Both the position numbers and the translations under genes were made by a program. Under the pieces are notes generated by a model that was not told the DNA's origin, did no database searches, and saw only the letters and a list, made by a program, of their open reading frames with translations. This document shows positions 37,671 through 46,305 of a stretch of DNA of 64,000 bases, piece by piece; positions within the stretch are counted from its first letter, which is position 1; every line of letters starts with the position of its first letter. The stretch is from Syntrophobacteraceae bacterium (lineage in GTDB: Bacteria > Desulfobacterota > Syntrophobacteria > Syntrophobacterales > Syntrophobacteraceae), in the NCBI GenBank assembly GCA_025454175.1, contig JALOOX010000004.1, positions 1 to 64,000 on the forward strand, written 5' to 3'.

Positions 37671-37907
37671 CTATGGCTTCTTCTTGTCCTGCTCTTCCTT
37701 CTGCTGCTGTCGGATGAACCTGTAGTAATTGCGAAAGCCGGCAATAACCCCCATCACCAGGAAAACCAGCTTGAGCCAGGTCGTTCCGAAAACCGAGTCC
37801 AGCCACCATCCGATGGCAAGCCCGATCAGGACGGCCAGACCCCATTGCAGCCCCATGCTCATGCCGGTCGAAATCTGATGAATGTACTCTTTGGTTTCTC
37901 GTTTCAT
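37671..37907 (-). CDS. AtpZ/F0F1-ATPase gene 1 family protein
   Basis: 78 residues with two membrane helices (MGLQWGLAVLIGLAIGWWLD and WLKLVFLVMGVIAGFRNYYR) and a Gln/Lys-rich tail. This is the AtpZ/ATPase_gene1 layout found just ahead of F0 genes; the family is linked to Mg2+ handling or F0 assembly. It is the first gene of the minus-strand operon atpZ-atpI-atpB-atpE. A promoter candidate lies directly upstream. Confidence 0.85.
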   Translation of the reverse strand: MKRETKEYIHQISTGMSMGLQWGLAVLIGLAIGWWLDSVFGTTWLKLVFLVMGVIAGFRNYYRFIRQQQKEEQDKKKP

Positions 37908-37916
37908 CGGTCCACT

Positions 37917-37952
37917 TCGTGTAAATGTTCACGTGCTTCCTAGCACAGTCAA
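37917..37952 (-). promoter_or_regulatory. Candidate F0 operon promoter with overlapping Rex-like site
   Basis: On the minus strand TTGACT (plus 37947-37952) is followed after 17 bases by a weak -10, AACATT (plus 37924-37929). Overlapping the -10 is GTGA-N6-ACAC (plus 37919-37932), a Rex half-site pair with one mismatch. A second TTGACT lies at plus 37960-37965. The placement suits repressor action on atpZ-I-B-E, but both promoter and operator are degenerate. Confidence 0.4.
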
Positions 37953-37980
37953 CCGGGTCAGTCAAACCATTTTTCGGAAG

Positions 37981-39282
37981 CTACATGCCCCTGAGCTCCT
38001 TGACTCTCTCGAAGGCATGCCTGGCGGCTTCCATGGTTCGATCCAGGTCCTCAGCGGTGTGGGCGGCGCTTATGAAAAATGCCTCGAACTGAGAGGGCGC
38101 AAGGTAGACCCCGCGCTTCAGCATTTCCTGGAAGAAGACCGCATACGCCTGAGTGTCCGAGCTCTGAGCCGTCTCGAAGTCGCGGACCATCCGGTCCGTA
38201 AAAAATGCACACCCGATGGAGCCAACCCTCGTCTGAAAGACCTTCACACCGGCCGCCTCGGCCGCCTGTGCCATCCCCCGGGAGAAGTACCCGGCCTTGG
38301 AATCAAGCCCTTCGTAGAGCCCTTCATCCCTCAGCACCTGAAGCACTGCCAGCCCGGCGCTCATGGCCAGAGGATTCCCCGAAAGGGTCCCCGCCTGGTA
38401 AACGTCACCCTCGGGAGCCATTCTGGCCATGATGTCCCGCCTTCCGCCATAGGCCCCAACAGGCAGACCTCCACCGATGATTTTCCCAAGACACGTCAGG
38501 TCGGGCATGATCCCGTAAACCTGCTGCGCCCCGCCCGGCGCCAGCCGAAAGCCCGTGATGACCTCATCGAAGATGAGAAGTGCCCCGTATTGTGTACAGA
38601 GCTCCCTGAGCCCAGCCAGGAATCCATCCTCGGGCACAACCACCCCCATGTTGGCGGCAACCGGCTCCACAATGATGGCCGCCACCTCCCGGCCAGTCGC
38701 CTCCATGACCTCACGTACCGCGCCGAGATTGTTGTATGGAATCGAAATGGTGTGCTGGGCGACTTCATCCGGGATGCCCGGACTGCCGGGAATCCCGAGG
38801 GTGGCCAGCCCCGACCCGGATCGAACCAGGAGACTGTCCACGTGTCCGTGATAACACCCGTTGAACTTGATGATCTTCTTGCGGCCCGTGAACCCGCGGG
38901 CCAGGCGAACGGCGCTCATGGTCGCCTCGGTTCCCGAGCTCACCATTCGGACCATCTCGATGGAAGGCACCATTTCCACCACCATCCGGGCCATGCGCAG
39001 CTCTACTTCGGTGGGAATCCCGTAAGAGGTCCCCCTTTCCGCCGCGGATTTCACGGCCTCCACCACCCGCGGGTGAGCATGCCCAAGAATCAGCGGTCCC
39101 CAGGAGGCCACGTAATCGATGTAGCTGTTTCCATCCACATCCACGATGCGAGAGCCCCTGGCCTCCTTGATGAAAAGAGGAGTGGACCCCACGGCGCGCG
39201 CCGACCGCACGGGGCTGTTCACTCCCCCGGGAATCACCTCGCAGGCCTCTTCATAGAACTTCTTCGAACCCTCCCACGCCAT
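37981..39282 (-). CDS. hemL: Glutamate-1-semialdehyde 2,1-aminomutase
   Basis: A 433-residue PLP enzyme that makes 5-aminolevulinate from the product of HemA. VIPGGVNSPVRSARAVG and the PLP-phosphate segment SSGTEATMSAVRLARGFTGR are present. LLIFDEVITGFR contains the Asp that pairs with the PLP nitrogen, and GKIIGGGLPVGAYGG carries the Schiff-base Lys (about residue 266). The minus-strand Shine-Dalgarno is GAGGGAG. It ends 74 bases upstream of atpZ on the same strand. Confidence 0.96.
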   Translation of the reverse strand: MAWEGSKKFYEEACEVIPGGVNSPVRSARAVGSTPLFIKEARGSRIVDVDGNSYIDYVASWGPLILGHAHPRVVEAVKSAAERGTSYGIPTEVELRMARMVVEMVPSIEMVRMVSSGTEATMSAVRLARGFTGRKKIIKFNGCYHGHVDSLLVRSGSGLATLGIPGSPGIPDEVAQHTISIPYNNLGAVREVMEATGREVAAIIVEPVAANMGVVVPEDGFLAGLRELCTQYGALLIFDEVITGFRLAPGGAQQVYGIMPDLTCLGKIIGGGLPVGAYGGRRDIMARMAPEGDVYQAGTLSGNPLAMSAGLAVLQVLRDEGLYEGLDSKAGYFSRGMAQAAEAAGVKVFQTRVGSIGCAFFTDRMVRDFETAQSSDTQAYAVFFQEMLKRGVYLAPSQFEAFFISAAHTAEDLDRTMEAARHAFERVKELRGM

Positions 39283-39310
39283 TGGTCAACTCCCTCTCAT
39301 CTCTTCCCCG

Positions 39311-40885
39311 TCATGCGATGGCAGTGCCTTCCGAGGGTGCAATTTCATACTGTTCCAGGTGAAACTCGGAATCCCCCCTGACCAGGATCCGCGCATGCAG
39401 CCTCTCCTCAAGCCGCTCCAAGGGACCTCTTTCCTCGTCGCAGAAGCGCGCAGCCACCTCAGGGTGAACAATGACGGTCACGTTTCTTCCGAAAAGCTCG
39501 ACCCGCTCACGCTCAAGCTCCCTCAGTATTTCATAGCAAATCGTCTGCTTGGACTTGAGGTATCCTTCCCCGTCGCAATAAAAACAAGGCTCGCAAAGCG
39601 TTCTGCCAATGCTTTCCTTGGTTCGCTTGCGGGTCATCTCGATCAGCCCGAGCTCGGACATGCGCAGAATGTTGGTCTTGCTCTTGTCTTTCCTCATGGC
39701 CTCCCGCAGGGCGTTGAAAACCTTCTCCCGACTGGCCTCCTTCTCCATGTCGATGAAATCGATGATGATGATTCCGCCTATGTTTCTGAGGCGAAGCTGG
39801 TAGGCGATCTCCTTGACCGCCTCCAGATTCGTCTTCAGTATGGTTTCCTCCAGATTCCGCTTCCCGACGTACCTGCCCGTGTTCACATCAACAGCGGTGA
39901 GGGCCTCGGTCATCTCGATGACAATATAGCCCCCGGACTTGAGCCAGATCTTCTTGCTCAGCGCCCGCTGAACCTCCATCTCGATTCCATAGCCGTCGAA
40001 GACCGCCTCCTCGCCCTCGTAAAGCTCCACGGCCGATTGCAGCGCCGGCATGAAGGTTTCAATGAAGCTCAGGACTTTTCTGTATTCAGCCTCCGAATCG
40101 ATCACCAGGCGGTCCACCTCCTTGGTGAACAGATCTCGAACCGCCCTGAGCGTGATGTCCAGCTCCCGGTACACCAGAGAGGGCACCGAAGCCCGCTCCG
40201 CCCTGCGCTGGATGCTCTCCCACAGCTTCAGGAGAAACTCCATCTCGGCCTGCAGCTTGTCCGGCTCCGCATCCTCGGCGGCCGTCCGCACGATGAAGCC
40301 GCAATGGGGCGGTTTGATGGCGCACATGATCTCGCGGAGCCGCTTGCGCTCCTTTTCGTTCTCTATCCGTCTCGAAACCCCCACGTGATCCATGGTGGGC
40401 ATGAAGACCAGATTCCTTCCGGGCAAGGTGATGTGCGTGGTGATGCGCGCACCCTTGCTCCCGAGGGGCTCCTTGGCGACCTGCACAAGGATTTCCTGGC
40501 CCTCCTGCAGACGGTCCTCTATGGGGATTTCCTCCAGGACCACACGATCGCCCCTCCCATCGGACTCCCCTTCCCCGGGGCTTTCCTCGGGCTCCAGCGA
40601 CTCACCGCCGTCCTCCGTCGAGCAAGAATTCATGAAGAGACGGTCCAGCTCCTCCATGGGACGCTGCACATCGCTCACGTACAGAAACGCCGCCTTCTCC
40701 AGGTTGATGTCCACGAAAGCCGCCTGCATCCCCGGAAGCACGCGCACCACCCGCCCCTTGTAGATATTCCCCGCAATTCCGCGATCCGAATTGCGCTCCA
40801 CGTAGAGCTCAGCCACCTGACCGCTTTCGACCAGAGCGACTCGTGTTTCGAAAAAATCACTGTTTATGATGACCTCGGAGGACAT
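39311..40885 (-). CDS. rng: Ribonuclease G/E family protein
   Basis: About 524 residues, the size of RNase G without the long RNase E scaffold tail. An S1 domain occupies about residues 35-120 (GNIYKGRVVRVLPGMQAAFV). The two metal-binding Asp are in EALTAVDVNTGRYVG and GGIIIIDFIDM, and a zinc-link motif LCEPCFYCDGEGY is present. It processes rRNA and decays mRNA. The ATG at 40885 follows GAAGGAAGGTGCTCGCC; a GTG three codons earlier is possible. It overlaps the upstream radical SAM gene by about 22 bases. Confidence 0.94.
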   Translation of the reverse strand: MSSEVIINSDFFETRVALVESGQVAELYVERNSDRGIAGNIYKGRVVRVLPGMQAAFVDINLEKAAFLYVSDVQRPMEELDRLFMNSCSTEDGGESLEPEESPGEGESDGRGDRVVLEEIPIEDRLQEGQEILVQVAKEPLGSKGARITTHITLPGRNLVFMPTMDHVGVSRRIENEKERKRLREIMCAIKPPHCGFIVRTAAEDAEPDKLQAEMEFLLKLWESIQRRAERASVPSLVYRELDITLRAVRDLFTKEVDRLVIDSEAEYRKVLSFIETFMPALQSAVELYEGEEAVFDGYGIEMEVQRALSKKIWLKSGGYIVIEMTEALTAVDVNTGRYVGKRNLEETILKTNLEAVKEIAYQLRLRNIGGIIIIDFIDMEKEASREKVFNALREAMRKDKSKTNILRMSELGLIEMTRKRTKESIGRTLCEPCFYCDGEGYLKSKQTICYEILRELERERVELFGRNVTVIVHPEVAARFCDEERGPLERLEERLHARILVRGDSEFHLEQYEIAPSEGTAIA

Positions 40886-43443
40886 GGCGAGCACCTTCCT
40901 TCAACGGCATTCGAAAACGATATGGGTCGCATGGGATCGTCATCCCGCGGCGAAATCGACATTTTGCAGACTCGTAATTCATGCAGCAGCTCGGACTGCT
41001 CCGGCAGCAGCTGGATCAGAATGGTGGAGGGCCTGAAGCAGAGATTCTTCCTCTCCATCACATCCATTTCGATGGTGTGCTGATCGATACGGCGCAAATC
41101 CAGGAGAACGGCCCACAAGGGTGCCGAGACTCGCCCCCTTTTGGTCTCCTTGAACAGCACCCCATCCGGCCGCAGATCCCAGTCGCGGGCCAGACGCTCC
41201 GTCAACGCCGATGGAATGGACGTCACTCGATAGGTGACGCAAAGGCTTTCCGCCCTTTCGGGCCGACGTTTCAGCAATTCAGCCTTTTCCACCCGCAAAC
41301 CCGCGGGCATCGCGCCGTTCAGCGCCTGCCTCACCTGCTCCGGGTCAAGCTTGCGGCTGAGGGTCAGGATCGCCCTCTCGACCAGGCTTTCCATCCCCAG
41401 GGGAAGCGCTTCCTCGAAGGAGAGCTTGAGATGCGGGTGGAATCCCGAGGAGTATACGGCGGGCAGGCCCGCCCTCCTCACGGCGCGGATCAGACTTCGG
41501 GCGATTTCCAATTGTCCATGGTAGCGGAGATCTCCCACCCTGCTGTATTGGAGCAGGAAGAGGAACTGGCCTCCTTCCTTCCTCGCCTGAGCCACCCCAT
41601 GCGGCCCTTCAGATGAGGGAGCCGCCGCCTCATGCAGCTGAGGGAATACCGTCCGGTGATCGCAAACGCCGCAGGCCGAGCATGCTTCCCATCGACAGTC
41701 GGGCGTCAGGGACTCCCGAAGACTTCTTTCCAGCTCCTCCAGGAGGAAGCCGCTTTCAACCCCCGAAGAGAGATGCCGCCAGGGCAGCACTTCGTCCAGA
41801 CCTCGAGCCCTCTCGGCGTAGAAGCATGGCTCCAGCCCCGCCTCTTCGAAAGCCCTGGCCCAGATTCGGGGCTGGAACTGCTCGCCCCACCCATCGAAGC
41901 GGGCACCCAAACCGTAAGCCCTTTCGATGACACGACCCAGCCGGCGATCCCCTCGCGAGAAAACCGCCTCCAGGATGCTCTGATCGGCGTCGTTCCATTT
42001 CATTTTCAGGCCCGGCCGGTTCATGCGCCCCCTGAGCACATCGATCCTGTCCTCGATCAGGCTTCTGGAAAGCTGCGGATGCCATTGAAAAGGGGTGTGA
42101 GGCTTCGGGACGAAAGTGGAAACCGACACGTTGAGCGAGGCTCTCTTTTTACCCGCGAGCTGCCATACGCGGTGGGTCAGTCGAATCAGGGACTCCAGAT
42201 CATTGTCATCCTCGGTGGGCAGACCGATCATGAAGTAAAGCTTGAGCACTTTCCAGCCCAGCGAAAACGCATTCTGCGCGGCCTGCAGGAGGTCGTCATC
42301 GGTCACGGGCTTGTTGATCACACGGCGCAGCCGCTCGCTTCCGGCTTCTGGAGCCAGGGTGAAACCGGTCTTTCGGACCCTTCGCACCAGCTCCATGAGC
42401 TCGGGGGTGAGTGTCCCCACTCGCATGGAAGGCAAAGAGACGGCAACCCGGGCATCCTCCAGCCGATCCACCAAAGCCGACAGCAATGGCTGAATCTGGC
42501 AGTAATCGCCGGTACTGAAGGAGAGGAGGGAGAGCTCCTCAAACCCGCTGTTCTTCAATGCCTCCACCGCCGAGGCCAGGACCTCTGCGGGATGGCGCTC
42601 CCGAACGGGACGGTAAATGTAGCCGGCCTGACAGAACCTGCAGCCCCTCGTGCAGCCGCGGGCGATTTCCAGGCTGAGTCGGTTGTGGACGATATCTCCC
42701 ATGGGGACCAGGGGCTTCACCGGGGTCGGCGAGCGCCGATCCAGGTCCATCACCAAGCGTTTCCTGACCACCGGCCAGCTCCGAAGCCGGGGCTCAATGG
42801 ATCGAATGACCCCGTGGGGCTCTTCATAGGTCACGTCAAAAAACGAGGGCACATAGACGCCGGGAACCTCCGCCACCGCTCGGAGAAATCCCTGCCGGTC
42901 AGCGCGACTCCCACGCCACTCCCGGTGAAGGTCCACGATTTCGACCAGCACCTCCTCGGCCTCCCCCAGAACAACGAAGTCCAGAAATTCCGCCAGAGGC
43001 TCCGGGTTGAATGCGCAGGGCCCCCCCGCGATGACCCAGGGATCAGTCGGCCCCCGGTCCTTCGAATGAAAGGGAATCCCACCCAGGTCCAGCATCGTGA
43101 GAATGTTGGTGTAACTCAGCTCATACTGGAGGCTGAATCCGACGAAATCGAAATCTCTCAGGGGACGGCGACTCTCGTGGGCCCGAAGCGGCTCACCCCG
43201 GCTGCGCAGCAACGCTTCGCAGTCATGCCAGGGAGCGTAGGCACGATCGGCCATCACCCCTTCCAGTCCATTGAGGAGATGGTAAAGCACGTGCAAGCCG
43301 AGATGGCTCATGCCGACCTCGTAAAGATCGGGAAAAGCCAGGAGGAATCGAGTCCGGGCCCGGTCGAAGTCCTTTCGGCACGCGTTGACTTCGCTCGCGA
43401 GGTAGCGTCCCGGCTTCTGTATGCTCAACGGCAGATTATCCAT
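40864..43443 (-). CDS. B12-binding radical SAM protein (TIGR03960-like) fused to DUF2344 domain
   Basis: About 859 residues. The N-terminal part (to about 230) resembles B12-binding radical SAM proteins (FLLAFPDLYEVGMSHLGLHV; PWVIAGGPCAFNPEPLAEF; VVLGEAEEVL). The radical SAM cluster motif is ARGCTRGCRFCQAGY (C-x3-C-x2-C, about 262-276). From about residue 624 (FLFLLQYSRVGDLRYHGQLE) runs a DUF2344 domain (TIGR03936-like). The reaction is unknown; the association with rng is conserved in several anaerobic lineages. The ATG at 43443 gives the usual start; a TTG at 43488 would add 15 residues. Confidence 0.87.
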   Translation of the reverse strand: MDNLPLSIQKPGRYLASEVNACRKDFDRARTRFLLAFPDLYEVGMSHLGLHVLYHLLNGLEGVMADRAYAPWHDCEALLRSRGEPLRAHESRRPLRDFDFVGFSLQYELSYTNILTMLDLGGIPFHSKDRGPTDPWVIAGGPCAFNPEPLAEFLDFVVLGEAEEVLVEIVDLHREWRGSRADRQGFLRAVAEVPGVYVPSFFDVTYEEPHGVIRSIEPRLRSWPVVRKRLVMDLDRRSPTPVKPLVPMGDIVHNRLSLEIARGCTRGCRFCQAGYIYRPVRERHPAEVLASAVEALKNSGFEELSLLSFSTGDYCQIQPLLSALVDRLEDARVAVSLPSMRVGTLTPELMELVRRVRKTGFTLAPEAGSERLRRVINKPVTDDDLLQAAQNAFSLGWKVLKLYFMIGLPTEDDNDLESLIRLTHRVWQLAGKKRASLNVSVSTFVPKPHTPFQWHPQLSRSLIEDRIDVLRGRMNRPGLKMKWNDADQSILEAVFSRGDRRLGRVIERAYGLGARFDGWGEQFQPRIWARAFEEAGLEPCFYAERARGLDEVLPWRHLSSGVESGFLLEELERSLRESLTPDCRWEACSACGVCDHRTVFPQLHEAAAPSSEGPHGVAQARKEGGQFLFLLQYSRVGDLRYHGQLEIARSLIRAVRRAGLPAVYSSGFHPHLKLSFEEALPLGMESLVERAILTLSRKLDPEQVRQALNGAMPAGLRVEKAELLKRRPERAESLCVTYRVTSIPSALTERLARDWDLRPDGVLFKETKRGRVSAPLWAVLLDLRRIDQHTIEMDVMERKNLCFRPSTILIQLLPEQSELLHELRVCKMSISPRDDDPMRPISFSNAVEGRCSPCPPRSS

Positions 43444-43565
43444 GCGATGGGTGTCCGGCTTCTCCTGTGACGTGCTCGATGCCCCCAAAACATCCCGCTG
43501 GCCGGGAGAACCGGGGAAAATTCATGATCCAGAAACGATTTTTATACTTTTTTTGATAAGTTGGA

Positions 43566-43601
43566 GTCAACAAGAAAGGCCTGCCCCATTTCAGACAGGC
43601 C
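43566..43601 (-). terminator. Intrinsic terminator after the M24 peptidase gene
   Basis: GGCCTG (43578-43583) and CAGGCC (43596-43601) form a six-base stem. Reading on the minus strand, it is followed by TTTCTTGTT. It lies 37 bases beyond the stop of the minus-strand peptidase gene and would insulate the radical SAM-rng pair downstream. Confidence 0.6.
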
Positions 43602-43637
43602 AGCCTGAATCTGGCTCAAAAGGGAACTGGAGGCCAT

Positions 43638-44834
43638 TCAAAGCACCAGAAGCTCCTCCGTCGCGCTGTTGAAAGACTCCAGACCCTTCGACGTCACCAG
43701 ATAAGTGTTTTCCAAACCCACAATGCCCTCCCCCGGCAGGATCAACTTGGGCTCGAAGGCAAAGGTCATCCCCTCCTCCAGCGCCAGCTTCTGCCCCTGG
43801 GCCACAAAGGGGAGCTCATCCACCTCGATTCCCAGTCCATGGGCCACAAAGGACACCCTGGTCTCCCCGTGCCCCATGAAAAACTCTTCCCAGCCGGCCT
43901 CCCGGACCCATCGAAGGACCGACTTATAAAGCTCCCCCGTAACGGCGCCCGGCTTCGCGCCGTCCGCGAATCTCGAGTGGATTTCCCGCACGACGGCGTA
44001 AGCCTCCAGAAGTTTTTCCGGGGGCCGTCCAATACAGAAATTCCGCGTCTGGTCGTTGAGGTAACCGTTGTGGTTCATCATCGTATCCACGCTGACGATC
44101 TCTCCGGCCCGTATCCGTCTCGTGCCCGGTCCCTGACCGAAGGCGGCGCTCAAACCCTCGCCGCCCGTCGGAGCATCGGCGTAGGATGGCATGGCCGCCT
44201 CGGGACCCGAAAGCACATGTCCGAAATACATGTCCATGTTGAAGGCCCTCAGCCGAATCAGGCCGAGATGGCCGGCCAGCCTCGCCGCACGCTCGAGCTC
44301 GATGCTCAATTCGAGCTCCCTCATGCCCTCCTTGAGCAATCGTGGGACGGCATCGGCCACTGCCCGGGAGATACCGGCCGCTCCGCGCATCATGTCGATC
44401 TCCCAGGGTGATTTGACCATGCGCACCTGGCGGATCAAGCCGCTCACGTCGACGATCTGCTGCCCGGGGAACAGCTTCTCATCGTAGAAAAAGAACGTGC
44501 TCGTCGGCAGCACATCCAGCTCCATCCCGATGCGCTTGACGGAATCGGTTCCGCATGCCTCGAAAAGCCAGCCAGGCAGATCCCTGACGGTGGAAAGCGG
44601 CACGACGGGGCGTATGGGCGACTGGGATTCCGCCCGCAGGACATCCCGCTTGACCAGGAAGATCGGCTGCCCCTCGGCTGGCACGATCAGATGGGCATCC
44701 TGAACCGTCCCCGTGAAATAGAACAGGTCAGCATTCTGCCGGATGACGGCAGCCTCCACATCGCTTCGCTGAAGCAGCCTCTGCAATGCCACGATACGAG
44801 CCGCAATCTCATCCATGGGAACATTCAACAGCAT
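43638..44834 (-). CDS. M24-family aminopeptidase P/Xaa-Pro peptidase-like protein
   Basis: About 398 residues: a creatinase-like N-domain (1 to about 155) and a pita-bread M24 domain. Expected metal ligands are seen: Asp in GEIVSVDTMMNHNGYLNDQT, His in SFVAHGLGIEVDE, Glu in FAFEPKL and Glu in GLENTYLV. The FMGHGETRVSFVAHGLG segment fits Xaa-Pro dipeptidases/aminopeptidases, but substrate is open. The ATG at 44834 follows AAGGAGAGCAT; the longer frame to 44972 lacks family similarity. Terminators flank it, so it is probably monocistronic. Confidence 0.88.
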   Translation of the reverse strand: MLLNVPMDEIAARIVALQRLLQRSDVEAAVIRQNADLFYFTGTVQDAHLIVPAEGQPIFLVKRDVLRAESQSPIRPVVPLSTVRDLPGWLFEACGTDSVKRIGMELDVLPTSTFFFYDEKLFPGQQIVDVSGLIRQVRMVKSPWEIDMMRGAAGISRAVADAVPRLLKEGMRELELSIELERAARLAGHLGLIRLRAFNMDMYFGHVLSGPEAAMPSYADAPTGGEGLSAAFGQGPGTRRIRAGEIVSVDTMMNHNGYLNDQTRNFCIGRPPEKLLEAYAVVREIHSRFADGAKPGAVTGELYKSVLRWVREAGWEEFFMGHGETRVSFVAHGLGIEVDELPFVAQGQKLALEEGMTFAFEPKLILPGEGIVGLENTYLVTSKGLESFNSATEELLVL

Positions 44835-44880
44835 ATGCTCTCCTTCCATCTCGAGACCTCGGAATCTATCATGCGCCCTC

Positions 44881-44898
44881 CCTTGAGTACTCTCAAGG
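44881..44898. promoter_or_regulatory. Short inverted repeat upstream of the M24 peptidase
   Basis: CCTTGAG (44881-44887) and CTCAAGG (44892-44898) form a perfect seven-base inverted repeat around TACT, about 50 bases upstream of the peptidase start. A further half-site CCTTGAG begins near 44941. The arrangement resembles an operator, but no regulator can be named. Confidence 0.3.
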
Positions 44899-45113
44899 AT
44901 GCATGGCAAATGTTGAGTGGAGCCAGGAGATTTCTCTTTACCTTGAGCACGCGGCCAAAGCAACCGGCTCAAGCCCGCTTCAATAGTGAATCATGGCACA
45001 TTGGACCGGGCGACAGCCCGGCAGGAAGCCCCGGGACCCGAAAAGGAAACTGGAATCCCGCGTCGGGCCAAAGGGGCCGCCGGAAGCCCGGCAGGCCCCG
45101 CGAAGGAGGTCGG

Positions 45114-45169
45114 AAAGCAAAAAAGCCGAAAGCAGCACTTCCGCATGGGAGAGGGCTGCTTCCGGCTGC
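45114..45169 (-). terminator. Intrinsic terminator of the unknown gene at 45202
   Basis: On the minus strand, CAGCCGGAAGCAGC pairs with GCTGCTTTCGGCT across a short GC loop and is followed by TTTTTTGC (plus-strand A-run near 45117-45124). It lies about 30 bases beyond the stop of the gene at 45202. One of the best hairpin-plus-T-tract signals in the window. Confidence 0.72.
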
Positions 45170-45201
45170 AATGAAAGCGGATGGAGAGTCAATGGTGCCC
45201 G

Positions 45202-46068
45202 CTAGGGGGCAGGAGAGCCGCCCATATCGGCGGAGCCGGGGCCAGAATCCTGGGCGGGAAATGCTTCAACGACGTCGTCTTCAGCCCCGGAGACCAGCGC
45301 TTCCATACGACTCACTTTGAGCGAAAGGCTCAGGTCCAATGCCCGATATTGCCTCGCATCCTGTATCGCATCCTTGTCCCTGTCGATCTTCAACCATTCA
45401 TGAGGGCCTCTTTTTCCGCCGAGCCGGTCGATGGATCTCACGAGCTCGATGAGCTGGCCGATCTGCTTGAGCAGCTTTCCGCCCTCAACCGCGCCCAAAT
45501 CCTCCAAATCCTCCCGATCCAGCGCCAGACCATCAATTTCTCTGCCCTCAGCCCGCATCTTCGAGATCTTTTGGAGGATTTTTTGAGCAAATCCAAGTAT
45601 ATCCTCCTTCCTCACCTCCCGGCGTCCCTCTTGAACCTGAACATTGCTCGCTTCCAGGTGGAGCTCGAACCGGAACAGCTCCTCACGTTCCTCCCCGGTG
45701 ACGGGATCCAGCGTTTTCATGGAAGATTGAAAGGAGAAATCCATCTTGAGAGTCTGGGACCGGATATCCAGGAAACCGCCCGCCGTCAGATTGCGAACGT
45801 GCTCGTCCTTGAAGGAAAAGCTGAAATCGAGCTGCTGAGACTCCTCCCTGAGGCTGCTGCGCTCCAGGTCCAGCCCACTCTGCCGCAGCAGCCGCAGCGG
45901 CTCGGACAGTTTAAGGAAGTCATCCTTCGGCACCCCCTCGCCCACACCATGGCCCAGGAGCCCATTTATCAGCGGCTTGAGGCCGCCAACCCGCGCTTTG
46001 CCAAGATCTTTGAGCAAGCCGCCACCGCCGACAATATTCCTCCAGTCGAGATTTCCCAACGAAAACAC
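45202..46068 (-). CDS. Hypothetical protein, GTG start
   Basis: 288 residues I do not recognise. The N-terminus is Gly-rich (NIVGGGGLLKDLGKARVGG). The middle has alternating hydrophobic residues (LDFSFSFKDEHVRN; LKMDFSFQSSMKTLDPVTG; FRFELHLEASNVQVQEG) suggesting beta strands. A charged helical part follows (KEDILGFAQKILQKISKM; DREDLEDLGAVEGGKLLK). There is no signal peptide or Cys. The GTG start follows GGAGGTGGTGCC, an excellent Shine-Dalgarno, and a strong terminator lies downstream, so it is a genuine single-gene unit. Confidence 0.7.
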   Translation of the reverse strand: MFSLGNLDWRNIVGGGGLLKDLGKARVGGLKPLINGLLGHGVGEGVPKDDFLKLSEPLRLLRQSGLDLERSSLREESQQLDFSFSFKDEHVRNLTAGGFLDIRSQTLKMDFSFQSSMKTLDPVTGEEREELFRFELHLEASNVQVQEGRREVRKEDILGFAQKILQKISKMRAEGREIDGLALDREDLEDLGAVEGGKLLKQIGQLIELVRSIDRLGGKRGPHEWLKIDRDKDAIQDARQYRALDLSLSLKVSRMEALVSGAEDDVVEAFPAQDSGPGSADMGGSPAP

Positions 46069-46305
46069 GGCACCACCTCCCGGACCAACGCCTTTTCCCG
46101 TGGACCTCGAATCACGGCCCCCGATTCATCTCCACAGTCATCCATGCTTGAACCAAACGGTTTACAGGCGATATCGGCCGGATGGAGCCGGATCGTGAGC
46201 TCTTTGCCCTTCAGTTCATGCCCCGGGACGCCCCCGTTTCTCCGGCATCGGGGTCCCGGGGCATCGCATTCAACCAGGAAGAGATTACGATGAGCCCGTC
46301 TGAAT
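46069..46305. other. Intergenic region with a long perfect hairpin
   Basis: 237 bases between the unknown gene and the SixA-like gene. ATGCCCCGGGAC (46218-46229) and GTCCCGGGGCAT (46253-46264) form a perfect 12-base stem with a 23-base GC-rich loop. It is downstream of the SixA-like gene on the minus strand and may end that operon, although no T-tract follows. The rest holds no gene. Confidence 0.5.

Noticed and set aside
37882-39381. A 499-codon plus-strand ORF opposite hemL
   Set aside because: Antisense shadow of hemL caused by high GC; His/Arg/Pro-rich and without family resemblance or Shine-Dalgarno.
39359-43470. Long plus-strand ORFs (574 and 612 codons) opposite rng and the radical SAM gene
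   Set aside because: Antisense shadows of genes with clear catalytic motifs.
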